Assembly (NCBI RefSeq): GCF_001708305.1
Contig: NZ_CP016953.1
Span: 1,259,501-1,323,500, forward strand
Length of the DNA stretch: 64,000 bases
Reading direction: 5' to 3'
From: Streptococcus himalayensis
GTDB taxonomy: Bacteria; Bacillota; Bacilli; Lactobacillales; Streptococcaceae
Shown: positions 1 to 10,827 of the stretch, one piece after another
Numbering within the stretch: position 1 is the stretch's first letter
How the letters are laid out: every line of letters starts with the position of its first letter
Position numbers and translations under genes: made by a program
Notes under the pieces: model-generated
What the model saw: the letters and a program-made list of their open reading frames with translations, nothing else
Told to the model about the DNA's origin: nothing
Databases searched by the model: none

Positions 1-134
1 TGCCTTTGGCTATAGGAACTTTGACAACTTCAAAAAACGCATCTACCTCGCTTTGAACATTACAAAAGAGAAGACGACATTCGTCTCCTCTCGTGCTTAA
101 CGATAAGTCAACCCACTACAGTTGACAAAGAGCC
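1..134 (+). mobile_element. Right end of an ISL3-family insertion sequence (truncated by window edge)
   Basis: The window opens inside a transposase reading frame that stops at 100. Bases 109-134 form the outward-facing terminal repeat: its reverse complement begins GGCTCTTTGTCAACTGTAGT, the typical terminal inverted repeat of streptococcal ISL3 elements such as IS1167. The element therefore ends at about 134, and the following eight bases (135-142) would be one copy of the target duplication. The left end lies outside the window, so intactness cannot be judged. Confidence 0.85.
2..100 (+). CDS. ISL3-family transposase, C-terminal 32 residues only
   Basis: This open frame enters from the left edge and ends with TAA at 98-100. 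The visible residues include FGYRNFDNFKKRI, a motif near the C-terminus of ISL3-family (IS1167-like) DDE transposases, followed by a short basic tail. The IS terminal repeat begins nine bases after the stop, as in this family. The catalytic triad is not visible because the gene is truncated by the window, so activity cannot be assessed. Confidence 0.8.
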   Translation, partial: AFGYRNFDNFKKRIYLALNITKEKTTFVSSRA

Positions 135-640
135 AAAGTTTGGAAATATAGGTTGCTAAATAGGCTTGTATAGACGATTTTTCATACTCGTCAACAGTCA
201 ACATCTAAGGTCGTTCACTCACCTTGCTCCAATAGCTCAGCGGACTGTTGAAGGTTGGAAATAAGGATTATGGTGCCATCCTTCAGAACGTAAAGCAACC
301 CTATTAGAGATAGAAAAATTTTTATTTTTGGGGTTAACTACCAGATAATAGAAACTTTTAGAAATGCTGAGAAAGAGGTATTGTTAAGAGTTTTTAAAAG
401 AAAAAGATTGAAGAAATTGTCAAAAATGGACTTTTTCTTCAATCTGTAAGGATTTTGAAATGATCCTCAGCTAACTTACGTTACCCCTGTGGTTTTTAGG
501 ACACGAGCTAGTCTAGTTTTATCGATTACCTTGACGCTGAGACAAACCTAGTCAGATTTTGATTTTCATAGCGTATCAGTAGAAATTATAGTCGAATGTT
601 TCTAAATTGTCTCATTTTCAAAAATATTCATTATCTTGAA
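135..640. repeat. Intergenic mosaic of dispersed repeat family 2 between the IS end and gapN
   Basis: No credible gene is seen between the IS and gapN. Bases 183-268 (starting CATACTCGTCAACAGTCAAC) resemble copies at 19933-20040, 52839-52954 and 61308-61391 and contain the mini-palindrome around CTCAGCGGACTGTTGAAGG. Bases 463-583 carry the second module (GTTACCCCTGTGGTTTTTAG, then GCTAGTCTAGTTTTATCGAT), also found at 10516-10600, 35260-35330 and, inverted, 61199-61300. The function is unknown. Confidence 0.6.
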
Positions 641-649
641 AAAATGTTC

Positions 650-677
650 TTGAAATTTTCAGAATTTTTGGTAAAAT
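650..677 (+). promoter_or_regulatory. gapN promoter
   Basis: TTGAAA at 650-655 and TAAAAT at 672-677 are separated by 16 bases, a plausible sigma-A promoter about 30 bases before the gapN start. The ribosome-binding site TTGGAGGAA (about 694-702) lies between. Confidence 0.6.
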
Positions 678-708
678 AGAAAAATACTAACTTGTTGGAG
701 GAATTATA

Positions 709-2133
709 GTGACAAACTATCAAAATTATATCAATGGGGAGTGGAAGTCTTCAGAAAAGGAGATTACGATTTCATCTCCTATTGATGGGGAAGTATTAGG
801 AACGATTCCTGCTATGACGCAGGAGGAAGTGGATGTTGCGATGGAGAAAGCTCGCAAAGCCCTTCCTGCTTGGCGTGCGCTCTCTGCTGTGGAAAGAGCT
901 AGCTATCTTCATCGGGTAGCAGATATTTTGGAACGCGACCAAGAAAAAATTGGAGAAATTCTTGCAAAGGAAGTTGCCAAAGGCATTAAGGCTGCCATTG
1001 GCGAGGTGGTCCGGACGGCTGATTTGATTCGTTATGCAGCAGAAGAAGGGATTCGTATCCATGGGCAAGTGATGGAAGGGGGCGGTTTTGAGGCCGCTAG
1101 CAAGAAAAAATTGGCCATGGTTCGTCGTGAACCAATGGGAGTTGTGCTTGCGATTGCTCCATTCAATTATCCGGTCAACCTATCGGCTTCAAAAATTGCT
1201 CCGGCTCTCATCGGAGGAAATGTTGTCCTGTTTAAGCCACCAACGCAAGGTTCGATTTCTGGACTTCTCTTGGCGCAAGCTTTTGCAGAATCTGGTCTGC
1301 CTGCAGGAGTTTTCAATACGATTACAGGTCGTGGTTCCGAGATTGGAGATTATATCATTGAGCATAAAGAAGTCAATTTCATTAACTTCACGGGTTCAAC
1401 GCCGATTGGTGAACGTATTGGGAAGTTAGCAGGTATGCGTCCCATTATGTTGGAATTAGGTGGTAAGGATGCGGCTCTTGTGTTAGAAGATGCAGATTTG
1501 GAACATGCTGCTAAGCAAATCGTTGGAGGGGCTTATAGCTACTCTGGTCAGCGTTGTACAGCGATTAAACGAGTGCTTGTGATGGAGAGTGTAGCGGATA
1601 AACTCGCTAGTCTTATCCAAGCGGAGGTTGAGAAGTTAACAGTCGGTCATCCTTTTGACAATGCAGATATCACCCCCGTGATTGATCATCATTCAGCAGA
1701 TTTTATTTGGGGCTTGATTGAGGATGCAAAAGCCAAAGGGGCGACAGCTTTGACACCTTTGAAACGTGAAGGTAATCTTATTTGGCCAGCCCTTTTTGAC
1801 CATGTAACCTTAGATATGGATTTGGCGTGGGAAGAGCCATTTGGACCAGTTCTTCCAATTATCCGTATTACGTCAGAAGAAGAAGGGATTGCCATTTGTA
1901 ATCAATCAGAGTTTGGACTGCAATCTTCTGTCTTTACCAATGATTTTCCAAAAGCCTTTGAAATCGCAGAGAAGCTAGAAGTCGGAACGGTTCATATCAA
2001 CAATAAGACCCAGCGTGGACCGGACAACTTCCCATTCCTAGGAGTGAAAGGCTCTGGTGCGGGTGTTCAAGGGATCAGATACAGTATTGAAGCGATGACA
2101 CAAGTAAAATCCATTGTATTTGATATAAAATAA
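709..2133 (+). CDS. gapN: Non-phosphorylating NADP-dependent glyceraldehyde-3-phosphate dehydrogenase
   Basis: Oxidises glyceraldehyde-3-phosphate directly to 3-phosphoglycerate with NADP+, bypassing GAPDH/phosphoglycerate kinase and supplying cytosolic NADPH; streptococci use it in place of a complete oxidative pentose-phosphate route. The 474-residue aldehyde dehydrogenase-fold protein closely resembles S. mutans GapN as I recall it. The catalytic Glu249 (in MLELGGKD) and nucleophile Cys283 (in SGQRCTA) are present, as is the PFNYPVN cofactor loop. The start is GTG at 709, behind a strong GGAGGAA ribosome-binding site. It is monocistronic: its own promoter precedes it and a hairpin terminator follows. 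Confidence 0.96.
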   Translation: MTNYQNYINGEWKSSEKEITISSPIDGEVLGTIPAMTQEEVDVAMEKARKALPAWRALSAVERASYLHRVADILERDQEKIGEILAKEVAKGIKAAIGEVVRTADLIRYAAEEGIRIHGQVMEGGGFEAASKKKLAMVRREPMGVVLAIAPFNYPVNLSASKIAPALIGGNVVLFKPPTQGSISGLLLAQAFAESGLPAGVFNTITGRGSEIGDYIIEHKEVNFINFTGSTPIGERIGKLAGMRPIMLELGGKDAALVLEDADLEHAAKQIVGGAYSYSGQRCTAIKRVLVMESVADKLASLIQAEVEKLTVGHPFDNADITPVIDHHSADFIWGLIEDAKAKGATALTPLKREGNLIWPALFDHVTLDMDLAWEEPFGPVLPIIRITSEEEGIAICNQSEFGLQSSVFTNDFPKAFEIAEKLEVGTVHINNKTQRGPDNFPFLGVKGSGAGVQGIRYSIEAMTQVKSIVFDIK

Positions 2134-2140
2134 GGATGAA

Positions 2141-2166
2141 TAAGGCCCTTTTGTGCGGCCTTTTTA
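2141..2166 (+). terminator. Rho-independent terminator of gapN
   Basis: A six-base stem AAGGCC/GGCCTT with a nine-base loop is followed by TTTATT, eight bases after the gapN stop. Confidence 0.75.
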
Positions 2167-2236
2167 TTCACACAAAATGCAAGGAAAAATATAGATATAA
2201 GAACTGAAAATTTCACAAAATATGTAGGAAAAAAAC

Positions 2237-2287
2237 TTGAAAAAAGTTAGGAAAAAGAGTAGAATAGAGATATAGAAAACGCTTACA
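2237..2287 (+). promoter_or_regulatory. glg operon promoter with CcpA cre site
   Basis: TTGAAA (2237-2242), a 17-base spacer and TAGAAT (2260-2265) make a near-consensus promoter. The predicted start point near 2272 is covered by a 14/14 match to the cre consensus WGNAARCGNWWNCA at 2274-2287 (AGAAAACGCTTACA). Binding there should block initiation, so carbon-catabolite repression of glycogen synthesis genes is inferred. Confidence 0.8.
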
Positions 2288-2303
2288 AAAAGCAGGTGAT
2301 AAA

Positions 2304-4241
2304 ATGAATGAATTAGAAGCGTTGCGGACATTTGAAACAGGAGAAAACTTTCATCTCCAACACTATCTAGGCGTTCATCCTAGGGAGCAGGATGGTCGAA
2401 AAGGCTATGTATTTAGAGTCTGGGCTCCCAATGCTCAAGCTGTTCATCTCATCGGTGATTTTACAGCTTGGTATGAGGGACAACTCCCAATGACGAGAAA
2501 TGAAGGGGGTGTTTGGGAGGTCTTTACGGACTTGCCACAAGAGGGGGATATTTATAAGTATAACATCCGCCGAAACAATGGTCAGGAAATTCTAAAGATT
2601 GATCCTTTTGCCATCTCCTTTGAAAAGCGACCGGGTACAGGAGCCTTGGTTCACACGGTTGCTGAAAAGAAATGGCGGGACGGTCTTTGGCTAGCAAGGC
2701 GGAAAAAACTAGGCTTCTTTTCTCGACCAGTCAATATCTATGAGGTTCATGCAGGATCTTGGCGGAGAAATGAAGATGGGACTTCCTATCGTTTTTCTCA
2801 GTTAAAGGAAGAGTTGATTCCTTATCTGGTTGAGATGAACTACACCCACGTTGAATTTATGCCTCTTATGGCTCATCCCTTGGGATTGAGTTGGGGGTAT
2901 CAACTGATGGGCTATTTCGCTTTTGAATCTACCTATGGCACCCCTGAGGAATTTCAGGATTTTGTCGAAGAATGCCATCTGAACAATATCGGAGTTATTG
3001 TGGATTGGGTGCCGGGACATTTTACAATCAATGACGACGCCCTTGCCTACTATGACGGCACACCGACTTTTGAATACCAAGATTATGACCGAGCGCATAA
3101 CTATGGCTGGGGAGCTTTGAATTTTGATTTGGGGAAAAATCAAGTTCAGTCCTTCTTGATTTCTAGTCTGAAGTTCTGGATTGATTTTTATCACTTGGAC
3201 GGTGTACGGGTAGATGCGGTCAGCAATATGCTTTATCTGGATTATGATAGCGGTCCATGGAAACCCAATAAAGATGGTGGCAATCGAAATTACGAAGGGT
3301 ATTATTTCCTTGAACGATTAAATACAGTGATTAAACTAGCTCATCCAGATGTTATGATGATTGCCGAGGAAAGCACCAGCTACACCAAGATTACTGGGCC
3401 AAAAGAACTGGGGGGCTTGGGCTTTGACTACAAGTGGAACATGGGTTGGATGAACGATATCCTACGTTTTTATGAGGAAGATCCGATCTATCGCAAGCAT
3501 GATTTCAATCTCGTGACCTTTAGTTTTATGTATGCTTTTTCCGAAAATTATCTCTTGCCATTTTCGCATGATGAGGTCGTCCATGGAAAGAAAAGTATGA
3601 TGCATAAAATGTGGGGGGATCGTTACAATCAATTTGCAGGACTTCGAAATCTCTATACCTACCAAATTTGTCACCCCGGGAAAAAACTCCTTTTTATGGG
3701 AAGTGAATGGGGGCAATTCTTGGAGTGGAAGTCTGAAGAGGCACTTGAATGGCGTGATTTGGCAGATGATATGAATGCGAAAATGCAACGTTTCACAGCA
3801 GAGCTGAATCAATTTTACAAGACCCATCGTGTCTTGTGGGAGATTGATGATAATTATGATGGCATTGATATTATTGATGCGGATAATCGCGATGAGAGTG
3901 TCCTGTCCTTTGCACGGCAAAATGCGGATGGCGACCTTCTTATCTGCATCTTTAATATGGCCCCTGTTGAGCGACCTGATTTTACTATCGGTGTTCCCGT
4001 AGCAGGGCTTTACGAAGAAATCTGGAATACAGAATTAGAAGAATGGGGAGGAGTTTGGAAAGCCTACAATCAAACAGTACAGACGAAAACGCAGAAATGG
4101 AAAGATTATGAGCAGACCTTGACTTTCACCTTGCCAGCCTTAGGGGCTAGCATTTGGAAAGTTAAGCGACGCACCAAGTCCAACCGTTTTAGCAAACAAA
4201 CAAAAGAAACGCTTGACGCTAGTCGCAAAGAGCAGGCTTAA
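2304..4241 (+). CDS. glgB: 1,4-alpha-glucan branching enzyme
   Basis: Introduces alpha-1,6 branches into glycogen. The 645-residue GH13 enzyme has an N-terminal CBM48-like domain (about residues 20-115, with the [17 protein letters not shown] motif) followed by the catalytic barrel. The nucleophile Asp304 (in GVRVDAVSN), acid/base Glu355 (in IAEEST) and stabilising Asp423 (in FSHDEVVHG) are all present. The C-terminus carries a short basic tail. ATG at 2304 follows AGGTGAT. First gene of the glycogen operon; glgC starts 75 bases after its stop. Confidence 0.96.
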   Translation: MNELEALRTFETGENFHLQHYLGVHPREQDGRKGYVFRVWAPNAQAVHLIGDFTAWYEGQLPMTRNEGGVWEVFTDLPQEGDIYKYNIRRNNGQEILKIDPFAISFEKRPGTGALVHTVAEKKWRDGLWLARRKKLGFFSRPVNIYEVHAGSWRRNEDGTSYRFSQLKEELIPYLVEMNYTHVEFMPLMAHPLGLSWGYQLMGYFAFESTYGTPEEFQDFVEECHLNNIGVIVDWVPGHFTINDDALAYYDGTPTFEYQDYDRAHNYGWGALNFDLGKNQVQSFLISSLKFWIDFYHLDGVRVDAVSNMLYLDYDSGPWKPNKDGGNRNYEGYYFLERLNTVIKLAHPDVMMIAEESTSYTKITGPKELGGLGFDYKWNMGWMNDILRFYEEDPIYRKHDFNLVTFSFMYAFSENYLLPFSHDEVVHGKKSMMHKMWGDRYNQFAGLRNLYTYQICHPGKKLLFMGSEWGQFLEWKSEEALEWRDLADDMNAKMQRFTAELNQFYKTHRVLWEIDDNYDGIDIIDADNRDESVLSFARQNADGDLLICIFNMAPVERPDFTIGVPVAGLYEEIWNTELEEWGGVWKAYNQTVQTKTQKWKDYEQTLTFTLPALGASIWKVKRRTKSNRFSKQTKETLDASRKEQA

Positions 4242-4316
4242 GCGTTTAATCGCACTTAGGTAAAGGTGGAGTTTTCTCTCTTTTACCTCGTCCTCATACT
4301 TAGACAGGAGAAATCT

Positions 4317-5459
4317 ATGAAGAATGAAATGTTAGCTTTGATTCTTGCTGGTGGGCAAGGAACACGTCTTGGAAAACTCACGCAGAGTATTGCAAAACCT
4401 GCGGTGCAGTTTGGAGGTCGCTATCGGATTATCGATTTTGCCTTATCTAACTGTGCCAATTCAGGAATTCGAAATGTAGGTGTCATTACCCAGTATCAAC
4501 CCCTAGCGCTAAATAGCCATATAGGAAATGGTTCTAGCTGGGGACTAGATGGGATTAATGCAGGAGTATCGATTTTGCAACCCTATTCTGCTAGTGAGGG
4601 CAATCGTTGGTTTGAAGGAACCAGTCATGCCATTTACCAAAATATTGACTACATTGATAGTATCAATCCCGAGTATGTCCTCATTTTATCAGGGGATCAT
4701 ATTTATAAAATGGATTATGATGAGATGCTTCAATCCCACAAGGACAATGCGGCAAGTTTGACAGTCGCAGTCTTAGATGTTCCGTTGAAAGAAGCTAGCC
4801 GTTTTGGAATCATGAATACCGATGCTAACAATCGGATTGTCGAATTTGAGGAAAAACCTGCCAATCCAAAATCCACAAAAGCTTCTATGGGAATTTATAT
4901 CTTTGATTGGCAACGTCTCCGCAATATGTTGGTTGCTGCTGAGAAAAATGCAGTGGATATGTCTGATTTTGGGAAAAATGTCATTCCAAACTACCTAGAG
5001 TCTGGAGAAAGTGTTTACGCCTATGAATTTAAAGGTTATTGGAAGGACGTGGGTACGATTGAGTCGCTCTGGGAAGCGAATATGGAATATATCGATCCAG
5101 ACAATGCACTAGATAGCCGTAATCGTCAGTGGAAGATTTATTCTCGTAACTTGATTTCGCCACCAAACTTCTTTGGGCCAGATGCTCAGGTGGAAGATTC
5201 TCTCGTGGTGGATGGTTGCTTGGTAGATGGAGTTGTCAAACATTCGATTTTATCAACAGAAGCTCAAGTTCGTAAAGGAGCTTTGGTAGAAGACTCTGTC
5301 ATTATGAGTGGTGCTATTATTGGTCAAGGTGCCAAGATTAAGCGAGCGATTATCGGTGAGGGAGCTGTCATTTCAGAAGGTGTAGAGATTGACGGTACCG
5401 AAGAAGTACAAGTTGTCGGATATAATGAAAGAGTGGGGGTACCAGTAGATGAAGATTGA
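4317..5459 (+). CDS. glgC: Glucose-1-phosphate adenylyltransferase, catalytic subunit
   Basis: Makes ADP-glucose from glucose-1-phosphate and ATP, the committed step of bacterial glycogen synthesis. The N-terminal nucleotidyltransferase motif [13 protein letters not shown] is intact (residues about 9-21) and a left-handed beta-helix-like C-terminal domain follows, for 380 residues in all. I chose ATG 4317 because ACAGGAGAAATCT directly precedes it and the protein then begins [13 protein letters not shown] as in the family; an in-frame upstream ATG at 4266 would add 17 residues without homology. Its last 11 bases overlap glgD, and it probably forms a GlgC-GlgD heterotetramer. Confidence 0.95.
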   Translation: MKNEMLALILAGGQGTRLGKLTQSIAKPAVQFGGRYRIIDFALSNCANSGIRNVGVITQYQPLALNSHIGNGSSWGLDGINAGVSILQPYSASEGNRWFEGTSHAIYQNIDYIDSINPEYVLILSGDHIYKMDYDEMLQSHKDNAASLTVAVLDVPLKEASRFGIMNTDANNRIVEFEEKPANPKSTKASMGIYIFDWQRLRNMLVAAEKNAVDMSDFGKNVIPNYLESGESVYAYEFKGYWKDVGTIESLWEANMEYIDPDNALDSRNRQWKIYSRNLISPPNFFGPDAQVEDSLVVDGCLVDGVVKHSILSTEAQVRKGALVEDSVIMSGAIIGQGAKIKRAIIGEGAVISEGVEIDGTEEVQVVGYNERVGVPVDED

Positions 5460-6588
5460 TAAATACTCAGCAATTTTAGGAAACACCGTTGGTTTCCATG
5501 ATATGTCATACCTAACAGCCCATCGTCCTGTGGCCAGCTTGCCATTTGGTGGGAAATATCGCTTGATTGACTTTCCATTGTCCAGTCTTGCAAATGCAGG
5601 GGTTCGAAGCATTTTCGGAATTTTCCAACAGGACAATATCAGCTCTGTCTTTGACCATATTCGGAGTGGTCGTGAATGGGGGCTGTCTACTCTTTTAAGC
5701 CATTATTATTTGGGAATTTATAATACTCGTGTGGAAAGTAGCACGGTTGGAAAAGAGTATTATGAGCAGTTGTTGACCTATCTCAAACGTTCGGGTAGTA
5801 ACCAAACCGTTTCTCTTAACTGTGATGTCTTAACCAATATTGACCTCAATCAAGTTTTTCATTTGCATAATACGACCGACCAACCAATTACGGTTGTGTA
5901 TAAAAAATTACCAAAACAGGATATTTCTGAAGTAAATGCTATTTTGGAGGTAGACGAAACAGACCATGTCAAAGGTCATAAACTGTTCGATCCACGAGTA
6001 GAGCAAGAACTCTACAACATGTCCACAGATATTTTTGTGGTAGATACGCCATGGCTCATTGAGCGTTTGGAATTGGAATTACAAAAAGAACATCCAGAGA
6101 AATTGCGTTATGTGCTCCGTGAATTGGCGGCAGAAGTGGGAGCTTTTGCCTATGAATATACTGGTTATTTAGCCAATATTCACTCGATTCCAACGTATTT
6201 CAAAGCCAATATGGATATGCTTGAGCACCAAAAATTCTATTCACTCTTTACGCCAAATCAAAAGATTTATACCAAGGTCAAGAACGAAGAGCCGACCTAC
6301 TACGCGACTGGCTCACAAGTTTCCGTCTCTCAATTTGCATCTGGTAGCATTGTCGAAGGTCAGGTCGAATACTCAGTTGTATCCAGAAATACGCACTTAA
6401 AAGAAGGCAGTCAAGTGAAACACAGCCTATTGTTCCCTCGTGTAAAAGTCGGAGAGGGAGCGATCGTTGAGTATGCTATTTTGGATAAGGGCGTTGAAAT
6501 TGCACCGGGCGTGAGAGTCTGTGGAACGGCAGAAAAACCACTTGTTATTAAGAAAGGTGAAAAAGTTTTAGAGGATATTATCGGATGA
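5449..6588 (+). CDS. glgD: Glucose-1-phosphate adenylyltransferase, GlgD subunit
   Basis: Homologue of GlgC found in Firmicutes that acts as the non-catalytic, stimulatory partner. The 379-residue protein keeps the fold ([20 protein letters not shown], then hexapeptide-like repeats in the C-terminal third) but the catalytic P-loop GGxGTRL of GlgC is replaced by an [11 protein letters not shown] segment, consistent with loss of catalysis. It overlaps glgC by 11 bases and glgA by 4 (ATGA), which points to translational coupling and a fixed subunit ratio. Confidence 0.94.
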   Translation: MKIDKYSAILGNTVGFHDMSYLTAHRPVASLPFGGKYRLIDFPLSSLANAGVRSIFGIFQQDNISSVFDHIRSGREWGLSTLLSHYYLGIYNTRVESSTVGKEYYEQLLTYLKRSGSNQTVSLNCDVLTNIDLNQVFHLHNTTDQPITVVYKKLPKQDISEVNAILEVDETDHVKGHKLFDPRVEQELYNMSTDIFVVDTPWLIERLELELQKEHPEKLRYVLRELAAEVGAFAYEYTGYLANIHSIPTYFKANMDMLEHQKFYSLFTPNQKIYTKVKNEEPTYYATGSQVSVSQFASGSIVEGQVEYSVVSRNTHLKEGSQVKHSLLFPRVKVGEGAIVEYAILDKGVEIAPGVRVCGTAEKPLVIKKGEKVLEDIIG

Positions 6589-8012
6589 AAGTTTTATTTG
6601 TAGCCGCTGAAGGGGCTCCGTTTTCTAAGACTGGAGGTTTGGGAGATGTCATTGGAGCTCTCCCAAAGTCTCTGGTGAAAAAGGGACATGAAGTTGGAGT
6701 GATTTTGCCCTACTATGATATGGTCGATGCCAAATTTGGAGACAAAGTGGAGGATTGCTTCTCTTTTGAGGTGCAGGTCGGCTGGCGACGCCAATATGTT
6801 GGTGTGAAACGTATGGTTTTAGAGGGAGTTACCTTCTACTTTATTGACAATCAATATTATTTCTTCCGAGGCCATGTTTATGGGGATTTTGACGACGGTG
6901 AGCGGTTTGCTTTCTTTCAATTAGCTGCAATTGAGTTGATGGAAAAAGTTGATTTTATCCCTGATGTGCTTCATGTTCATGACTATCATACGGCTATGAT
7001 TCCTTATTTGGTCAAGGAAAAATATCACTGGATTCAAGCTTATCACCAGATGAAATTGGTGTTAACCATCCACAATTTGGAATTCCAAGGGCAGTTTGAT
7101 CCGGGGATGTTGGGGGATTTATTTGGAGTTGGCAGTGAGCGATATGATGATGGAACACTGCGTTTTCATGATTGTCTCAACTGGATGAAGGCAGGCATTC
7201 TTTATGCAGATCGTGTAACGACTGTTTCACCAAGTTATGCGTATGAAATTATGACTCCAGAATTTGGCTGTGGTTTAGACCAAATTCTTCGAATGGAAGC
7301 AGGAAAAGTCCTAGGGATTGTCAATGGGATTGATGCGGATTTGTACAATCCAGAGACAGATTCACTATTGACCTATCATTTTAGCAAGGAAGACTTGACG
7401 GGTAAGGCCTTGAACAAGCAAGCTCTTCAAGAGCGGGTGGGTCTACCTGTTCGTAGCGAGGTGCCTTTAGTGGGAATTGTCTCCCGTTTGACTCGTCAAA
7501 AAGGGTTTGATTTGGTCGTGTCAGAATTGCATCACCTTCTTCAGGAAGATGTTCAGATTGTCTTATTGGGAACAGGGGATCCTGCTTTTGAGCAAGCCTT
7601 TGCATGGTTTGCCCAAGCCTATCCAGAAAAGCTTTCTGCCAATATCACCTTTGATGTAAAATTGGCTCAAGAAATCTATGCAGCCTGTGATTTATTCCTA
7701 ATGCCAAGTCGTTTTGAACCGTGCGGATTGTCGCAAATGATGGCTATGCGGTATGGCACGCTTCCACTTGTGAATGAAGTCGGTGGATTGCGTGATACCG
7801 TAGAGGCTTACAATGCCTTTACAGGTAGCGGTACAGGATTTAGCTTTAACAATTTTTCTGGCTACTGGTTAACAGAGACTTTCAAAACAGCTATTTCTCT
7901 GTATTTTCTAAATCCAGAGAAATGGCAAGCACTCCAAATGCAAGCGATGGAGAGAGATTTCTCTTGGGATACAGCTAGTCAGGCTTACAGCGATTTATAC
8001 CAATCACTCTAA
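6585..8012 (+). CDS. glgA: Glycogen synthase (ADP-glucose dependent)
   Basis: GT5-family glucosyltransferase that extends alpha-1,4 chains using ADP-glucose. The 475-residue protein starts [20 protein letters not shown], with the KTGGL motif that binds ADP-glucose. The second Rossmann domain carries [11 protein letters not shown] and the [10 protein letters not shown] motif with its conserved Glu. The ATG overlaps the glgD stop (ATGA), so translation is coupled. No frameshift or missing segment is seen. Confidence 0.96.
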   Translation: MKVLFVAAEGAPFSKTGGLGDVIGALPKSLVKKGHEVGVILPYYDMVDAKFGDKVEDCFSFEVQVGWRRQYVGVKRMVLEGVTFYFIDNQYYFFRGHVYGDFDDGERFAFFQLAAIELMEKVDFIPDVLHVHDYHTAMIPYLVKEKYHWIQAYHQMKLVLTIHNLEFQGQFDPGMLGDLFGVGSERYDDGTLRFHDCLNWMKAGILYADRVTTVSPSYAYEIMTPEFGCGLDQILRMEAGKVLGIVNGIDADLYNPETDSLLTYHFSKEDLTGKALNKQALQERVGLPVRSEVPLVGIVSRLTRQKGFDLVVSELHHLLQEDVQIVLLGTGDPAFEQAFAWFAQAYPEKLSANITFDVKLAQEIYAACDLFLMPSRFEPCGLSQMMAMRYGTLPLVNEVGGLRDTVEAYNAFTGSGTGFSFNNFSGYWLTETFKTAISLYFLNPEKWQALQMQAMERDFSWDTASQAYSDLYQSL

Positions 8013-8031
8013 GAAACAGAAAGATAGGAAG

Positions 8032-10428
8032 ATGGAACTTACAAAAGAACAATTTATTCGAGATTTTAAAGATGCCCTGCATGAGGAGCAATTGATTAGG
8101 GTTGCAGATGCAACGCCGACAGAGCTGTTTCAAGCCTTAGCACGTACGATTCGCAAATATATCACCCCTATGTGGCTCAAGCGGCGCAATCAATTGGTAG
8201 AAGATAAGCAAAAAATTGCCTATTATTTTTCTATCGAATTTCTACCAGGGCGGATGCTTGAGACGAATTTGCTGAATTTAGGTATTTTAGAGGTAATCAA
8301 GGATGGCTTTGATGAGCTAGGGATTGACTTTACCTCTGTGAAGCGGGCTGAGCATGACATGGCTTTGGGAAATGGTGGCTTAGGCCGCTTGGCTGCTGCT
8401 TTTATGGACTCTCTTGCTACGACTGGCTATCCAGGTTTTGGAAATGGCATTCGTTACCGCTATGGACTTTTCAAACAAAAGATTGTGGATGGATATCAGA
8501 TTGAATTGCCAGATGATTGGTTTGGAAGCCTGGGAAATGTCTGGGAAATCCGAAAAGATCATGATATTGTCGATGTAAAAATCTTTGGCCATGTCTATCT
8601 CAGTGTCAATGAAGACGGACGTGTGGTTCCTGTCTATGAAAATTCTAAGACCCTTCGTGCGGTTCCCTACGATGTTCCACAAATTGGCTTTGAAAATGGC
8701 ATTGTAAACAATCTTCGGCTTTGGGATGTTGAGATTCCAATCGAGCATGAAATGGGGTATCCAACGATTGAAGAGCGTCGCAAGATTACGGATATTACAG
8801 CGATTTTATACCCAGACGATTCGAGTTATGAGGGCAAGGAACTTCGCCTGATTCAGGAATACTTCATGACCAGTGCTGGATTGCAGACCATCATCAAATC
8901 CTATCTGAAACAAGGTTTGCCTTTGGAACGTATCCATGAAAAGGTGTCCGTGCATATCAATGATACTCATCCAGCCGTTGCACCTGCTGAATTTCTTCGG
9001 ATTTTGATGGATGATTATGGTTTGGAGTGGGCAGATGCGTGGAATGCGACTGTAAAAACTATGAGCTATACCAACCACACGATTTTATCAGAAGCCTTGG
9101 AAAAATGGGATGCCGAGCTCTTTAAATCAGTTCTTCCACGGGTTTATCAAATCATTCTAGAGATTGATCACCGTTATGTTGCTGAAATGGCAGCGCGTGG
9201 TGTGGATGCTTCGATGATTGAGCATACTCGCATTGTAAAAGATGATCAGGTTCACATGGCCCATCTGGCTATTATCGGCGGTCATTCTATCAATGGCGTT
9301 GCCAAACTGCACACTGAATTGCTAAAAGAGGATACGTTGCGTGATTTTTATGCCATTTACCCAGAGAAATTTAATAATAAAACAAATGGGATTGTGCAAC
9401 GCAGATGGCTGCAAATTGCAGATGAACCTCTTTCGAAAGAAATAGATCAGGTGATTGGCACTGGCTGGCGTAAGGATATTCACCAACTCCGAAAATTGCT
9501 GGACTACAAGGATGACCAGCAGGTCTTGGCTGATTTCTATCGTGTCAAGCAAGAAGCCAAGGAACGTTTGGCACGATTTATTGCAGAGACGACAGGAGTA
9601 GAAGTCTCAACAAATGCAATCTTTGATGTGCAAGTTAAGCGTCTCCACGCCTACAAACGCCAGTTGTTGAATCTTCTTCATATCCTGAAACTTTATTGGG
9701 ATTTGAAAGATAATCCAGATAAAGATATGGTTCCACGCGTTTTCATTTTTGGAGCCAAGGCAGCACCAGGTTATCATTTTGCTAAATCAGTTATCAAGCT
9801 CATCAATGAAGTGGCTAATCTGGTCAATCATGATGAAAGCTTGCAAGGGAAGCTAAAGGTTGTCTTTCTTGAAAACTACCGTGTCAGCCTTGCTGAATTG
9901 ATTATTCCAGCAGCAGATGTATCGGAACAAATCTCTCTAGCTTCGAAAGAGGCATCTGGAACGTCGAATATGAAATTCATGATGACAGGAGCGATTACCC
10001 TTGCAACCTTGGACGGAGCCAATATCGAAATTAAAGACGAAGTTGGCGATGAGAATATTGTGATTTTCGGGATGGATAAGGATGAAGTCTATCGCCATTA
10101 TGAGCAGCATGACTACTATTCACGTGCTCTATATGAAGCTAATCCAACAATTCGTCGGGTGGTTGATAGCTTTGTGGATGGTACCATTCCAAACGTTCGG
10201 AATGAAGGTTCTGAGATTTATGAAGCCTTGATAACGCATAATGACGAGTATTTCTTGTTAGAAGACTTTGAATCTTATGTTGCCGCACAAGAGAAGATTG
10301 ATCAGCTCTATCGAGATAAAGAAGTGTGGGCACGCATGAGCCTCATCAATATTGCTACATCTGATAAGTTTACATCCGATGATACTATTGAACAATATGC
10401 CCAAGAGATTTGGAATTTAGAACGTTAA
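8032..10428 (+). CDS. glgP: Glycogen/maltodextrin phosphorylase
   Basis: GT35 phosphorylase that releases glucose-1-phosphate from alpha-1,4 glucan. In the glycogen operon it probably trims and degrades stored polymer; a MalP-like role on maltodextrin is also possible. The 798-residue protein contains the pyridoxal-phosphate site, with Lys648 in SGTSNMKFMMTGA, and the GNGGLGRLAA phosphate-binding loop near residue 115. It starts 19 bases after glgA behind GATAGGAAG. Last gene of glgBCDAP. Confidence 0.94.
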   Translation: MELTKEQFIRDFKDALHEEQLIRVADATPTELFQALARTIRKYITPMWLKRRNQLVEDKQKIAYYFSIEFLPGRMLETNLLNLGILEVIKDGFDELGIDFTSVKRAEHDMALGNGGLGRLAAAFMDSLATTGYPGFGNGIRYRYGLFKQKIVDGYQIELPDDWFGSLGNVWEIRKDHDIVDVKIFGHVYLSVNEDGRVVPVYENSKTLRAVPYDVPQIGFENGIVNNLRLWDVEIPIEHEMGYPTIEERRKITDITAILYPDDSSYEGKELRLIQEYFMTSAGLQTIIKSYLKQGLPLERIHEKVSVHINDTHPAVAPAEFLRILMDDYGLEWADAWNATVKTMSYTNHTILSEALEKWDAELFKSVLPRVYQIILEIDHRYVAEMAARGVDASMIEHTRIVKDDQVHMAHLAIIGGHSINGVAKLHTELLKEDTLRDFYAIYPEKFNNKTNGIVQRRWLQIADEPLSKEIDQVIGTGWRKDIHQLRKLLDYKDDQQVLADFYRVKQEAKERLARFIAETTGVEVSTNAIFDVQVKRLHAYKRQLLNLLHILKLYWDLKDNPDKDMVPRVFIFGAKAAPGYHFAKSVIKLINEVANLVNHDESLQGKLKVVFLENYRVSLAELIIPAADVSEQISLASKEASGTSNMKFMMTGAITLATLDGANIEIKDEVGDENIVIFGMDKDEVYRHYEQHDYYSRALYEANPTIRRVVDSFVDGTIPNVRNEGSEIYEALITHNDEYFLLEDFESYVAAQEKIDQLYRDKEVWARMSLINIATSDKFTSDDTIEQYAQEIWNLER

Positions 10429-10437
10429 TAAACTGAG

Positions 10438-10466
10438 AGGAGCTGGGAGATTTTTTCCGGCTCCTT
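10438..10466 (+). terminator. Hairpin at the end of the glycogen operon
   Basis: A nine-pair stem (AGGAGCTGG with CCGGCTCCT, one G-T pair) lies ten bases after glgP. The trailing T-run is poor, so termination may be partial. Confidence 0.5.
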
Positions 10467-10474
10467 GTCATATG

Positions 10475-10632
10475 CAAGGAAAATCAAAGTTATACTCATC
10501 CAAAATCAAAGTCTGGCTCAGCCTCTCAACTAACCTCCGTTCCCCCTGTGGTTTTTCGAACACAAGCTACGTTAGTTTTATCGATCACCTCCCACTATTC
10601 TCAATTGTGGAATTTAGGCAGATGTTGATTGG
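10475..10632. repeat. Dispersed repeat family 2 copy between glgP and atpE
   Basis: CTCAACTAACCTCCGTTCCC and the following GTGGTTTTTCGAACACAAGC match the module at 463-583, 35260-35330 and (inverted) 61199-61300. No gene is seen here. Confidence 0.6.
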
Positions 10633-10635
10633 TAT

Positions 10636-10812
10636 AGAGTAGTATTTTTACAACTTTCTCAGATGGTTCGGACGTAAATGATTTTTTTCTATTATTGTCC
10701 ATTTCATTCACTGTAAAAGTATCCTATTTGTTTCACTTAATGCTCTATTTTATGGCAAAAAAAATAAATAATGATAGCTAAAATGGCTGTTTTTGAAATT
10801 TGATAGAGATTA
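10636..10812 (+). repeat. MITE-like repeat (family 1), degenerate copy
   Basis: Aligns along its length with the elements at 29843-30016, 35587-35770, 52968-53147 and (inverted) 57507-57696. Landmarks in order are CAACTTTCTCAGATGGTTCG, TTCATTCACTGTAAAAG, a TTTTATGGCAAAAAA stretch and GTTTTTGAAATT. The left terminus is eroded. No coding potential. Confidence 0.65.
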
Positions 10813-10827
10813 GTAGGGAGAGGCCGA

